This document shows positions 13,394 to 20,171 of a DNA stretch of 30,223 nt, piece after piece. The notes under the pieces are model-generated. The model saw only the letters and a program-made list of their open reading frames with translations. It had not been told where the DNA came from and did not search any database. Position 1 is the stretch's first letter, and each line of letters opens with the position of its first letter. The stretch covers positions 1 through 30,223 of IMG/VR virus record IMGVR_UViG_3300025120_000325; one strand, 5' to 3'. The position numbers and the translations under genes are program-made. The stretch is from a virus.

Positions 13394-13420
13394 AAAAAAA
13401 GGAGGGCTTTTACACCCTCC
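13394..13420 (-). terminator. Intrinsic terminator touching the ATPase start codon
   Basis: On the minus strand GGAGGG-TGTAAAAG-CCCTCC (13420-13401) is a perfect 6-bp GC-rich stem with an 8-nt loop, followed by seven T (13400-13394) and then directly by ATG 13393. Transcripts ending here would contain ssb but not the ATPase. Confidence 0.85.
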
Positions 13421-13426
13421 CAAATA

Positions 13427-13717
13427 TTAAAATGGTAAATCTACATTGTTGTTGTCTTGTGGTTGAGCTTCTTGCTGTGCTTTAGTGGACTTGCCATCAG
13501 TCCAAACTACTTTGCCATTGCCTATGTATTGCTTAGGCTTTTTAGCTTCTCTCTCTTCTTTTGTTTGAGAATCAAAAGCTGATACATTTTGACCGAATTG
13601 GTTTGTTTCATCGTTTACACTTATAGTTAAGTTGTAGTAAACTCCTTTCTTTCCTTTTACAAATTTTTCTTTAGGTAAATTTTCTACGTTAATGTTTAAA
13701 TTGATTAGTGTTGCCAT
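13427..13717 (-). CDS. ssb: Single-stranded DNA-binding protein
   Basis: A 96-aa protein from ATG 13717. An OB-like beta region (ATLINLNINVENLPKEKFV, then VYYNLTISVNDETNQFGQNV) is followed by a Gln/Lys-rich linker and the C-terminal tail NNNVDLPF. The tail is the acidic DLPF tip by which bacterial SSBs recruit partner proteins. It is shorter than cellular SSBs (about 150-180 aa) and the OB fold is not complete by eye, but tail, size and neighbours (annealing-type protein, RecA-like ATPase) agree. A strong terminator lies just after the stop, which should favour high ssb expression. Confidence 0.78.
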   Translation of the reverse strand: MATLINLNINVENLPKEKFVKGKKGVYYNLTISVNDETNQFGQNVSAFDSQTKEEREAKKPKQYIGNGKVVWTDGKSTKAQQEAQPQDNNNVDLPF

Positions 13718-13719
13718 TA

Positions 13720-14145
13720 TTATTTATTTAGGTTTATTAATTTATCTTTATTTACTTTTTTAAAATCTTCTGATTCGTCTTCTCCAAATACTCCTAACTC
13801 ATAAAAGCCAGTTAGTTTTAGTACTGCTCTTGATAATGCTCTTTTTTCAGCCATTTCTGCTACATACCAAGTATTACAATTGCCATCTTTAAATGAACCA
13901 CCTTTTAATGCAGACCCAAAAGTTTCAATCAATGTACTAGGCTTACTATTAATAAATGCAATGGCTTTAAATACTGCAAAGTTTGTTTCGCATTTTATAA
14001 CCTCATAGTTAATATTTATTTTTTCTTTGGCTTGTATTTTTTCAATACCCATTCTTGTAATAATTACATAATGCTGATGTTTATATACATCGTCTTTATT
14101 AAGTTCGTACTTGTTGTACAATTCTAATAGTTTGTCTCTGTTCAT
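13720..14145 (-). CDS. Putative single-strand annealing / ERF-like recombination protein
   Basis: A 141-aa protein from ATG 14145. The central part (ITRMGIEKIQAKEKININYE) is beta-rich. The C-terminal region WYVAEMAEKRALSRAVLKLTG (93-113) resembles the AExRAxxRA helix of ERF/Rad52-type annealing proteins. It is followed by an acidic FGEDESED. The gene lies 2 nt upstream of ssb, a frequent neighbour of annealing proteins. It is shorter than typical ERF (about 200 aa), and the match is one motif plus context. Confidence 0.5.
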   Translation of the reverse strand: MNRDKLLELYNKYELNKDDVYKHQHYVIITRMGIEKIQAKEKININYEVIKCETNFAVFKAIAFINSKPSTLIETFGSALKGGSFKDGNCNTWYVAEMAEKRALSRAVLKLTGFYELGVFGEDESEDFKKVNKDKLINLNK

Positions 14146-14231
14146 TTTTTTTTGTTTTGATTAATTAATAATGTTATTTGCATTCCTAAAAGTATTCCTA
14201 TTAGTAAAAACACAATTTCTGTTTGTTCCAT
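14142..14231 (-). CDS. Tiny single-helix membrane protein
   Basis: A 29-aa frame from ATG 14231 to TGA: MEQTEIVFLLIGILLGMQIT, more hydrophobic residues, and NQNKKK. It has a short acidic N-terminus, one membrane helix and a basic end. The stop overlaps the next ATG (ATGA), and the start is 1 nt from the previous stop at 14233, which argues for a real gene. Function unknown. Confidence 0.5.
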   Translation of the reverse strand: MEQTEIVFLLIGILLGMQITLLINQNKKK

Positions 14232-14232
14232 A

Positions 14233-14487
14233 TTATTCTATTATTTGTTCTACGTTGTTTTTAAAGTTGTAAAACTCTATTTGTTGTTTTCTTATTTCTT
14301 GTTTTATGTTACTGTTGTTTAGTCTTAATTCTCGGTTTTCTATGTGCATTGAGTTTATATAGAAATACATTTCACTTAATGCTTTCATATATTTATCAGC
14401 TTCTTTAGGTTTAGTTTTGTTAAACTCTAACAATAAGTTAGCTAATAGCTCATAGTTAGTATGAAAGTTAATCTCTTGTAAAGTCAT
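14233..14487 (-). CDS. Small helical protein of unknown function
   Basis: An 84-aa protein from ATG 14487 (MTLQEINFHTNYELLANLLL), with three or so helices and a C-terminal Gln/Asn-rich coiled-coil-like part (NNSNIKQEIRKQQIEFYNFK). It overlaps the upstream 68-aa gene by 20 nt. It might bind its helical neighbour (14468-14674). No family recognised. Confidence 0.55.
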   Translation of the reverse strand: MTLQEINFHTNYELLANLLLEFNKTKPKEADKYMKALSEMYFYINSMHIENRELRLNNSNIKQEIRKQQIEFYNFKNNVEQIIE

Positions 14488-14674
14488 TTAGTACTTCTTT
14501 TTTTACTATATCTTTATATGATTCTGGGCAATCCTCATCACATAATTCAAATATAAATGTTTCTAAATTAGTTATTCTTTTGTTTGCTCTACATAGTTCT
14601 TTTTGTAATGCATCTATTTGCATATTTTTAAAAGTGTATAAGTCTTTTACTGTTTCGTGTATTCTGTCTGACAT
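14468..14674 (-). CDS. Small coiled-coil protein with Cys residues
   Basis: A 68-aa protein from ATG 14674. The helix IDALQKELCRANKRITNLET (17-36) has heptad character. A FELCDEDCPESYKDIV segment (about 42-57) follows with two Cys. It lies 1 nt after the stop of the 50-aa gene. No family recognised. Confidence 0.55.
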   Translation of the reverse strand: MSDRIHETVKDLYTFKNMQIDALQKELCRANKRITNLETFIFELCDEDCPESYKDIVKKEVLNDFTRD

Positions 14675-14675
14675 A

Positions 14676-14828
14676 TTATAAGTTGCTAAAGTTATTAATT
14701 TCTACTCTAACGCCAGAACCATTACGTTGTTCTAAAATACATTTGTTAAATAAAGAATATCTGTATGCTTTAAAGTAATCAGTTTCTTTAATTTGGTCTC
14801 CTTGTTGTGTGGTAATAATGTAATACAT
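14676..14828 (-). CDS. Small protein, first gene of the replication operon
   Basis: A 50-aa frame from ATG 14828 to TAA: MYYIITTQQGDQIKETDYFK, then AYRYSLFNKCILEQRNGSGV and a beta-like end. The codons form balanced protein-like sequence. It begins 26 nt after the -7 box of the promoter at 14854-14892 and stops 1 nt before the next ATG. Unknown function; its place as first early gene is typical of small phage takeover proteins, but nothing in it shows that. Confidence 0.6.
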   Translation of the reverse strand: MYYIITTQQGDQIKETDYFKAYRYSLFNKCILEQRNGSGVRVEINNFSNL

Positions 14829-14853
14829 ATTTGTCTTGTTTTAATGTTATATG

Positions 14854-14892
14854 TAAATATAATACTTTTTATTTAGTTAACAACTATGTTTA
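14854..14892 (-). promoter_or_regulatory. Strong Bacteroidota-type promoter of the replication operon
   Basis: On the minus strand TTG (14883-14881), a 19-bp spacer and TATATTTA (14861-14854) match the -33/-7 layout with one mismatch in TAnnTTTG. The block TAAACATAGTTGTTAA (14892-14877) is identical at 15 of 16 positions to that of the tail-operon promoter (3270-3255). Confidence 0.7.
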
Positions 14893-14908
14893 TAAAATAA
14901 TTTAAAAT

Positions 14909-14937
14909 AAAAAAAGAGGCTAACCTAAGTCAACCTC
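14909..14937 (-). terminator. Intrinsic terminator after ninG
   Basis: On the minus strand GAGGTTGAC-TTAG-GTTAGCCTC (14937-14916) forms 9 pairs (two G-T) with a 4-nt loop, followed by seven T and ATTTT (from 14915). It separates the ninG/lysis transcript from the replication promoter. Confidence 0.88.
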
Positions 14938-14963
14938 CTTTCCAAAACAAAACAAAACAAGAA

Positions 14964-15356
14964 TTATTTTAAGTTAGTTAGTAATTCATTATAATAATTT
15001 GTCATATCTATTAATTGATTATCACTATATTTAGTGATTTCTCTGCTTTTTTGTTGTAATTCTTCAGCAGTTCCTTTTCCATAAACTTCTTCTAAATACA
15101 AACCGTATTTATATTGTTCTCCATATCTCATAACATTACAACTGTAACACTGCACTTGTACATTAGTAACATCCCAACGTGTTGAATAATGTTTTCTACT
15201 AATGAAGTGTCCAGCTTGTAACTTCTTATAATGTGATTTCGTGCCACATGTTACGCATTTAGCAATTTCATTTACAGCAAATCTTCTTCTAATAAATTGA
15301 CTAAAAACAGTATCAAGCTTTTTAACAATTGTTTTTCTTGATGGTTTTTTAGGCAT
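14964..15356 (-). CDS. ninG: NinG/Rap-like HNH-type recombination nuclease
   Basis: A 130-aa protein from ATG 15356. KCVTCGT (Cys34, Cys37), AGHFISR (His50) and CYSCN (Cys70, Cys73) form the zinc/HNH arrangement of lambda NinG (Rap). It also has the basic N-terminus (PKKPSRKTIVKKLD) and the helical C-terminus (YLEEVYGKGTAEELQQK). The lambda enzyme acts on branched DNA during recombination. It is shorter than lambda NinG (204 aa) and lacks part of its N-terminus. It sits at the end of the transcript, just before a terminator and a TTTTG-repeat 3' UTR. The ATG shares one base with the preceding stop (TAATG). Confidence 0.85.
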   Translation of the reverse strand: MPKKPSRKTIVKKLDTVFSQFIRRRFAVNEIAKCVTCGTKSHYKKLQAGHFISRKHYSTRWDVTNVQVQCYSCNVMRYGEQYKYGLYLEEVYGKGTAEELQQKSREITKYSDNQLIDMTNYYNELLTNLK

Positions 15357-15505
15357 TATATTATTTCATTATCTATCTGCTGAATTAAATAACGTAAATC
15401 TTCTTTACAAAATTTACCCTCTATCGTTTCTTTATAAGTAGATAGTTTCAAATCGTAGTACTCGCTTTGATTTTCGTATCGTTTAATTTTTACTTCTATA
15501 TTCAT
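15356..15505 (-). CDS. Small protein upstream of ninG
   Basis: A 49-aa frame from ATG 15505 to TAA 15358-15356: MNIEVKIKRYENQSEYYDLK, then LSTYKETIEGKFCKEDLRYL and a helical end. Composition is protein-like and the stop overlaps the ninG ATG by one base. Unknown function. A -7-like box (TATATTTA, 15517-15510) ends 5 nt before the ATG, so the mRNA could be nearly leaderless. Confidence 0.6.
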   Translation of the reverse strand: MNIEVKIKRYENQSEYYDLKLSTYKETIEGKFCKEDLRYLIQQIDNEII

Positions 15506-15666
15506 AGTATAAATATAACATTTTTTTATTTAAAAAAAAAGTAATAAATTTAACATTTTTAATTATTAGTATTTTTATATAAATAAATACTTAAATATAA
15601 TAAAATTATTGTAAATATTAAAATTATAAATATAAAGATATATGAAGAATATTCATATTTATCTGG
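15506..15666 (-). other. Extremely AT-rich gap after the holin gene, with an open frame for a membrane helix
   Basis: These 161 bases are almost entirely A/T. No ordinary gene starts here. However, the holin's own frame stays open after its TAG for 34 codons (DKYEYSSYIFIFIILIFTII, then LLYLSIYLYKNTNN) before TAA. It has no ATG, so it would need TAG read-through or a non-ATG start. A weak -7-like TATATTTA (15517-15510) lies at the end, with only a T-run at the -33 position. AT-rich sequence alone tends to encode Ile/Leu/Tyr, so the frame may be chance. Confidence 0.4.
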
Positions 15667-16074
15667 CTACCTTCTGGTTTTTTCGTATGAGCGACCACCA
15701 AAATAAGCACCAACTATTAAAGATAATAGTCCAGTAATGTTTTCTAAAGAATAATCTAAATACCAACCTACTACATAAGCAACTGAAAAGAATATTAATG
15801 TAAGTGGTCTAACATTCTTTGATAGTTTATTATCAGAATTTAAATCTGCTTCCCATCGTTTAGTTACTTCTTGCATCTCTACTATATCTATTTCTAGTAG
15901 TTTTAAGGCTTTTTCTTTGTCTTCTGGTGATAATGTTTCGTCTTTGTCTATAAGTCCTTTAACAATACCTAGAACACCATTAGAAGGTAATGCATCTCCT
16001 AAAGTATTTACAATGCCAGAACCGTTGTTTAGTAAGAACTTACCTACTTTCGTGTCTTTAAACTTCTTCGCCAT
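15667..16074 (-). CDS. Holin (3TM/GTA-type)
   Basis: A 135-aa protein from ATG 16074. A soluble N-terminal half (VGKFLLNNGSGIVNTLGDAL, then EDKEKALKLLEIDIVEMQ) is followed by VTKRWEADLNSDNKLSKNVRP (70-90) and two membrane segments (about 91-107 and 112-126) with a short charged tail. The WEAD...LSKNVRPLTL motif is characteristic of the Holin_3TM family. It forms the membrane lesion that releases the endolysin. Close neighbours are a small membrane protein, an M15 peptidase and a lipoprotein, a complete lysis block. It overlaps the 50-aa upstream gene by 17 nt. Confidence 0.85.
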   Translation of the reverse strand: MAKKFKDTKVGKFLLNNGSGIVNTLGDALPSNGVLGIVKGLIDKDETLSPEDKEKALKLLEIDIVEMQEVTKRWEADLNSDNKLSKNVRPLTLIFFSVAYVVGWYLDYSLENITGLLSLIVGAYFGGRSYEKTRR

Positions 16075-16210
16075 AACCCCACTTAAAGTGTAAACAAATA
16101 AATATTAAGTAAATATTTAGTTCTTCATTATCTTCTTCATCTAATGCTGGATAATATTCCCAACCTGTTAATAAACCTCTTTCAATAATAAAACTAAACC
16201 CTATAAACAT
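16058..16210 (-). CDS. Small conserved-looking protein in the lysis block
   Basis: A 50-aa frame from ATG 16210 to TAA: MFIGFSFIIERGLLTGWEYY, PALDEEDNEELNIYLIFICL, HFKWGYGEEV. The GWEYYP and NIYLIFICLHFKWG segments look like those of small proteins I have seen in Bacteroidota phages. The start is 1 nt after the endolysin stop, and the end overlaps the holin start by 17 nt. The C-terminal hydrophobic strand may be buried. Unknown function, possibly a lysis regulator by position. Confidence 0.55.
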   Translation of the reverse strand: MFIGFSFIIERGLLTGWEYYPALDEEDNEELNIYLIFICLHFKWGYGEEV

Positions 16211-16211
16211 A

Positions 16212-16604
16212 TTATAATTTTTTCTGGTAATCCCATCTGGCTCTTTCTCCTCTTATGTCGTAATGTACAAAAGAATCGTACAAACCTAAACCTCCCTGTA
16301 ACATATCTCCGTTTCCTATAAGTCTTTCTATTGTGTTGTAGACTTCTAAAGGTGTCATTGATTTTATAGAAATATCTGCTGCTCTACCCATTATATGTTG
16401 GCTTGATTTAACGCCACCAATAGAAGCATTATATTCTTCTGACCTATATGCAGAATTAATATGTATTGGCTTTTTTAACTCATCCCTTAATACTTGTAGT
16501 TGATTAGCAACCTTTACCATATTATGATAAACATTTATAGGCATTTCACAAACACCACAATTGCAGTTACAATCAAATTCTTCTTTGCTAAAATTTCTAG
16601 TCAT
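16212..16604 (-). CDS. Endolysin, M15-family (peptidase M15_3) D-Ala peptidase
   Basis: A 130-aa protein from ATG 16604. The LAS-type zinc site is complete: SAYRS (51-55), SSQHIMGRAADI with His70 and Asp77, and FVHYDIRG with His114 and Asp116. This fold cleaves the peptide cross-links of peptidoglycan. A four-Cys N-terminal cluster (CNCNCGVC, 12-19) could bind an additional metal. There is no signal peptide, so export depends on the holin. Length is typical for single-domain M15_3 proteins. Confidence 0.9.
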   Translation of the reverse strand: MTRNFSKEEFDCNCNCGVCEMPINVYHNMVKVANQLQVLRDELKKPIHINSAYRSEEYNASIGGVKSSQHIMGRAADISIKSMTPLEVYNTIERLIGNGDMLQGGLGLYDSFVHYDIRGERARWDYQKKL

Positions 16605-16752
16605 TATTTTTATTATTAATTAAATACCACTTTTGCAAAGTGTAACCAATTGTAATAACTAAAAGTGCTATTTTTAGTATTATGTCTATATCTGTTAGAG
16701 ATAAACCTAAACTACCCATATTTATATATAATGTTTTATAATCTTGTATCAT
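16597..16752 (-). CDS. Small membrane protein, holin-like or spanin-like
   Basis: A 51-aa frame from ATG 16752 to TAG: MIQDYKTLYINMGSLGLSLT, one hydrophobic helix (IDIILKIALLVITIGYTLQ) and WYLINNKNND. It lies between the Rz1-like lipoprotein and the endolysin, overlapping the latter by 8 nt. One membrane segment plus this location suggests a second holin, antiholin or membrane partner, which is inference. Confidence 0.55.
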   Translation of the reverse strand: MIQDYKTLYINMGSLGLSLTDIDIILKIALLVITIGYTLQKWYLINNKNND

Positions 16753-16753
16753 T

Positions 16754-17092
16754 TTAGTTTCCTTTTTTGTTCTTTACTAATGGAACAGAAACAGAATTGT
16801 TGTTTATTGTAGGCTTTATTCCAATAGGTGTTATTATAACAGGTCTGTTTGGTTTTGGTTTATATGGTCTAATTATCACAGGAGGATTATTGTAATAATT
16901 GTAAGGGTGTTGATTATAAGAATTTCTATAATAATAATTATTATATACTTTTGGTCTTAAAGAGTTTACATCTATTAGTATTGTATCTCCTTCATTAGTT
17001 ACCCCTAATACTTTTACAAAGGTAAAGCCTACCTGTGTTGATGCACATCCATAGATTAATAAAACAAAAAATAATACTAAAATTTTTCTCAT
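16754..17092 (-). CDS. Lipoprotein, putative outer spanin (Rz1-like)
   Basis: A 112-aa protein from ATG 17092. Signal peptide MRKILVLFFVLLIYGCAS has a lipobox ending at Cys16, so it is probably lipid-anchored in a membrane. The mature part is Asn/Tyr-rich and then Pro-rich (PPVIIRPYKPKPNRPVI, about 69-85), like Rz1-type outer spanins that join the two membranes at lysis. It lies in the lysis block before a small membrane protein and the endolysin. An alternative is a host-surface exclusion lipoprotein. The GFTFVKVLG and GDTILIDVNSLRPKVY parts have no known motif. Confidence 0.65.
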   Translation of the reverse strand: MRKILVLFFVLLIYGCASTQVGFTFVKVLGVTNEGDTILIDVNSLRPKVYNNYYYRNSYNQHPYNYYNNPPVIIRPYKPKPNRPVIITPIGIKPTINNNSVSVPLVKNKKGN

Positions 17093-17226
17093 TTCTTATT
17101 TTTTTTAAAAGCATCATAGCAAATAGCTATAGCTTGGTCTTTTGGATGATAAGGCGTAAGCATAGGTACACAACGAATCATAAAATCGCTTTGCTTTTCT
17201 GCTGGTTTAGGCTTTGGTATTGGCAT
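17089..17226 (-). CDS. Small conserved-pattern protein (MPIPKP...AICY type)
   Basis: A 45-aa frame from ATG 17226 to TGA: MPIPKPKPAEKQSDFMIRCV, PMLTPYHPKDQAIAICYDAF, KKNKK. The Pro-Lys start, xDFMxRC and QAxAICY are the pattern of a small protein or N-terminal domain frequent in phage head genes, where it can precede a prohead protease. Here it stands alone. It overlaps both neighbours (TAATG, ATGA). Confidence 0.6.
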   Translation of the reverse strand: MPIPKPKPAEKQSDFMIRCVPMLTPYHPKDQAIAICYDAFKKNKK

Positions 17227-17627
17227 TACATTTTATTTCCTTGATATGAAACACCAAAGAATCCGTGTACTCCTTCATCTTCTAAATCTATTGCTTTAGA
17301 CTTCCATCCATAAGGGTGGTCTACTGAAGTTACTGCTGGTGTTACTACCATACCATCTTCATCTAAAACAGCTTCTACATCTACTGTAGTTATTTCTGGT
17401 TCGTTCCATAGTACATCAACAGAATATTTGTCTGATAATACTGGAGCTTTAGTTTCTTCTCCTTCTTCATCATACTCTCCTTGTTCTAGTACTATAAAGC
17501 CTAGCTTAACAATAGTGTGTTTATGCGAAGGATGTGAATTACCATCTTCATCAGTTGAATGAGGTAAAGCTGCTATTTTCAATTCTGCTGCTTCTTGTGA
17601 ATCAAATTCGTATTTACTAATTTTCAT
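17226..17627 (-). CDS. Acidic accessory protein, probably virion-associated
   Basis: A 133-aa protein from ATG 17627. It is beta-rich and very acidic (VLEQGEYDEEGEETKAPVLS, VEAVLDEDGMVVTPAV), with HPYGWKSKAIDLE and GVHGFFGVSYQGNKM at the end. It follows the three LamG-type fibre genes and precedes the lysis block. It could be a tail-fibre chaperone or a small head or tail decoration; the sequence does not decide. The 71 nt between it and the LamG gene (17628-17698) contain no ATG-started frame. Confidence 0.5.
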   Translation of the reverse strand: MKISKYEFDSQEAAELKIAALPHSTDEDGNSHPSHKHTIVKLGFIVLEQGEYDEEGEETKAPVLSDKYSVDVLWNEPEITTVDVEAVLDEDGMVVTPAVTSVDHPYGWKSKAIDLEDEGVHGFFGVSYQGNKM

Positions 17628-17698
17628 ATTTATTTACTTTTGGTTATAACTATTAGTTATTATATTATTTACTCTTGTTGTTATTATAGGTGTAATTG

Positions 17699-18949
17699 TT
17701 ACACTTGTGTTAATGCTGCTAATTCGCTATTTGTTAATCTTGTGTTGTATAGTTTGAAATCGTTTACTTTAACATTACTTTGAAAATTCACTCGATTGTC
17801 GTAATAGTTACCAAATGTTATTTGATTCATTGATGGCACAGTTCCACTTGAATCTGTTGCTATTTGATTACCATTTATGTATAATGCAAAATCATTTTGT
17901 TTATAAGCAAAACCAAGTTTATATCTTGCACCTTCAGTTGGATTAAATGAGTTGTTAGAAAATGAAGTACTACCACCACTTTTTAAAAGAACAGTTAATG
18001 TATTATTGTAATTATTTATAAAAAACGCATTATTAGCAGAACCATCATCTATTGATAATTCAAATAAATCTTCACTAGTACTCGTTGATTTATGCACTAA
18101 TATTGCATCATAAAAAATAACACCCTCTGTTTGACCTATAACGTGAGATAAGTTTTGAGTATCTGATAAATCTCTTACCCTCGTTACAGCACTACCAGAT
18201 GTAGGAATATACGATGTAGCGTAACTGCCAGCTTCTAGTTGAGCTCCCCATAAAAACATTGTGGCATTTTGAGCTTCTAAATTGCTATCAAACGAAGTTA
18301 CAGATACGCTTTTAGTTATATATATATTTGCATTACCAGCTAAATCTCCTGATGTAACGCTTGCTATCATACTGCATCTAAACCAACCATTTCCGTAATT
18401 TTCTATTTTACCAAATTCTGAACTTGCCGAAACAGAAGATAAATCAAAATAAACAGTTCTTCCACCACTAACCCCTAAAATACCAAGTTGTAAAAAATTA
18501 TTTGTACCAGCCTTTGCAAATACACTCAAACAATAGTCAGTATTTTCAGTAAAACTTCTGTTTTCAAATAATCTAACGCTTGTGAATGTTCCGTTTCCTT
18601 GATACTTATAAGCAGTTTTATTTCCATTAGGAGAGGTTGTACTATTAGCAGTATCAGTAACAGTAGCAGTGTTGTTAAAATACTCAAGTAAATCCACGCT
18701 ATTTGTAACTTCATTTGTCCTACTTGGCTCTAACAATAAAGCACCTTTAGTATTTCCTTGAAAGTCTATTCTTGGTATTCCACTACCTACTGTTTCTATT
18801 AAACCAGATTGATTAACTGTTGTTCCACTTGATGCTCTTGTAAAGTCAAATGGTAGAGGTTTAAAGTTAGCGTTCTCGTCATTATACGCAAGAGCTGTTC
18901 CGTTACCAGTTGCCCATTGTCCATTACCAAATTTTAATGTATTAGCCAT
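17699..18949 (-). CDS. LamG/concanavalin A-like fibre or adhesin, paralogue 3
   Basis: A 416-aa protein from ATG 18949. The N-terminal virion segment TLKFGNGQWATGNGTALAYN and PLPFDFTRASSGT is nearly the same as in the gene before it. Then come a beta-sandwich (about 80-235) ending in FLWGAQLEAGSYATSYIPTS, the linker GSAVTRVRDL, and a LamG-like lectin domain (about 270-416) with ALYINGNQIATDS and VNDFKLYNTRLTNSELAALT. It is likely a receptor- or polysaccharide-binding virion protein. It is the third of three tandem paralogues; its start overlaps the previous stop by 8 nt. It could also be a surface decoy or decoration. No enzyme motif. Confidence 0.75.
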   Translation of the reverse strand: MANTLKFGNGQWATGNGTALAYNDENANFKPLPFDFTRASSGTTVNQSGLIETVGSGIPRIDFQGNTKGALLLEPSRTNEVTNSVDLLEYFNNTATVTDTANSTTSPNGNKTAYKYQGNGTFTSVRLFENRSFTENTDYCLSVFAKAGTNNFLQLGILGVSGGRTVYFDLSSVSASSEFGKIENYGNGWFRCSMIASVTSGDLAGNANIYITKSVSVTSFDSNLEAQNATMFLWGAQLEAGSYATSYIPTSGSAVTRVRDLSDTQNLSHVIGQTEGVIFYDAILVHKSTSTSEDLFELSIDDGSANNAFFINNYNNTLTVLLKSGGSTSFSNNSFNPTEGARYKLGFAYKQNDFALYINGNQIATDSSGTVPSMNQITFGNYYDNRVNFQSNVKVNDFKLYNTRLTNSELAALTQV

Positions 18950-20171
18950 TGTATATTATGTTTAAATTTAATTCGTTTACCATAGACACCCAGTTTCTGT
19001 ATGATGTTAATGTTTCTAGTTCTAGGTCTGTTAAAATTGTATTGTAGTAGCCAAGTTCTTTTGTTTTTCCGTAGAAATTTTGAGTGCTACCAACTAAATT
19101 TTGAAATTGTATTTCATCAAAAACAGCAGTAGCTGAAAAAACAGCGCTACTTTCAAATACTTTAAACCCATTAATGTAAAAATCAGTATCTCCGCTTTTG
19201 TATTTAATAGCTAATTTATTATTTTTACTTGCTAATATTGTAGATGTAAAATCTATTAAAATACCTCCAATATTGTTATAACTTCTTACATAGGTATTTG
19301 AAGAACCTAATAATAATCTATTTAGTGAATTTGTACCTACAGCAATATAAGCAGTATCAGCCAAAGCACTTATATCAGCAAAGAATACTCCCTCACTATC
19401 ATTAAACACTTCACTATTACCAGAGTTATTACAAGTCTCTGCTGCTCTTGTTACTGTTGAGCCAGATGTTGCTATGTAAGATGTAGGGTAATCCAATAAC
19501 TCTAATTGCATTCCGTATATAAGAATATCGCTTTCATTAACTGAATTTATACCTCTAATTTGCATACCGAACTGGTCAGTAGTTGATACAGTTGCAGTGA
19601 AAGTTGCAGTATATAATTTCCATTCACTTGTTGCTGTTTGTTCTTCTGATGTTTGAGACCCAGCTATCCTAAATTGTATAACTTGACTTGTTCCATTTGT
19701 TGATTTTACCCAACAAGATATGCTGTATGTTTGCCCAGTCGTAAAAGCAAAAGTTTTAACTAAACCACTTCTATCTGCATTGCTATTTCCTACTGCGTCA
19801 AATTGAACTCTTGTTGCATTTTGTGTACCATCTGGCGATGTTGCATAATCAGCAGTTACTATTGGAGCAGATGCGCTACCAACTCCAAGTTTTAACCAAT
19901 AAGAAACACTAAAATCTTCACTATACTCAAATAGATTCGTAGAACTAGGCTCTAACAAAAGAACACCATCAGCACTATCTGTATAGTCTATTCTTGCTAT
20001 ATCTTGCCCCATTGTTTCTATTAGACCATCTTTGTTTACTCTTGTTCCTATACTTGCTCTTGCAAAGTCGAAAGGCAAAGGCTTATAGTTGTTATTGATG
20101 TCGTTGTATGCCAAGACAGAATCTTCTTTAGCTGCCCATACTTTATTTCCAAATTTTAGTGTTTGTGCCAT
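18942..20171 (-). CDS. LamG/concanavalin A-like fibre or adhesin, paralogue 2
   Basis: A 409-aa protein. ATG 20171 (MAQTLKFGNKVWAAKEDSV) is chosen over an in-frame TTG at 20222, because it aligns with the paralogue downstream and shares one base with the upstream stop (TAATG). Layout is as in paralogue 3: PLPFDFARASIGTRVNKDGLIE, central sandwich with YGMQLELLDYPTSYIATS, linker GSTVTRAAET, then a LamG-like domain with DFYINGFKVFESSA and a KTKELGYYNTILTDLELETL end. The central domains of the three copies differ much more than the motifs that border them. Confidence 0.75.
   Translation of the reverse strand: MAQTLKFGNKVWAAKEDSVLAYNDINNNYKPLPFDFARASIGTRVNKDGLIETMGQDIARIDYTDSADGVLLLEPSSTNLFEYSEDFSVSYWLKLGVGSASAPIVTADYATSPDGTQNATRVQFDAVGNSNADRSGLVKTFAFTTGQTYSISCWVKSTNGTSQVIQFRIAGSQTSEEQTATSEWKLYTATFTATVSTTDQFGMQIRGINSVNESDILIYGMQLELLDYPTSYIATSGSTVTRAAETCNNSGNSEVFNDSEGVFFADISALADTAYIAVGTNSLNRLLLGSSNTYVRSYNNIGGILIDFTSTILASKNNKLAIKYKSGDTDFYINGFKVFESSAVFSATAVFDEIQFQNLVGSTQNFYGKTKELGYYNTILTDLELETLTSYRNWVSMVNELNLNIIYNG

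Noticed and set aside
12551-13423. Longer ATPase start at TTG 13423
   Set aside because: The extra codons are the stem and T-run of a terminator; ATG 13393 is the better start.
17636-17712. Frame encoding INTSVTITPIITTRVNN... after the third LamG gene
   Set aside because: It looks protein-like but has no ATG or other good start and is short. I could not support it as a gene.
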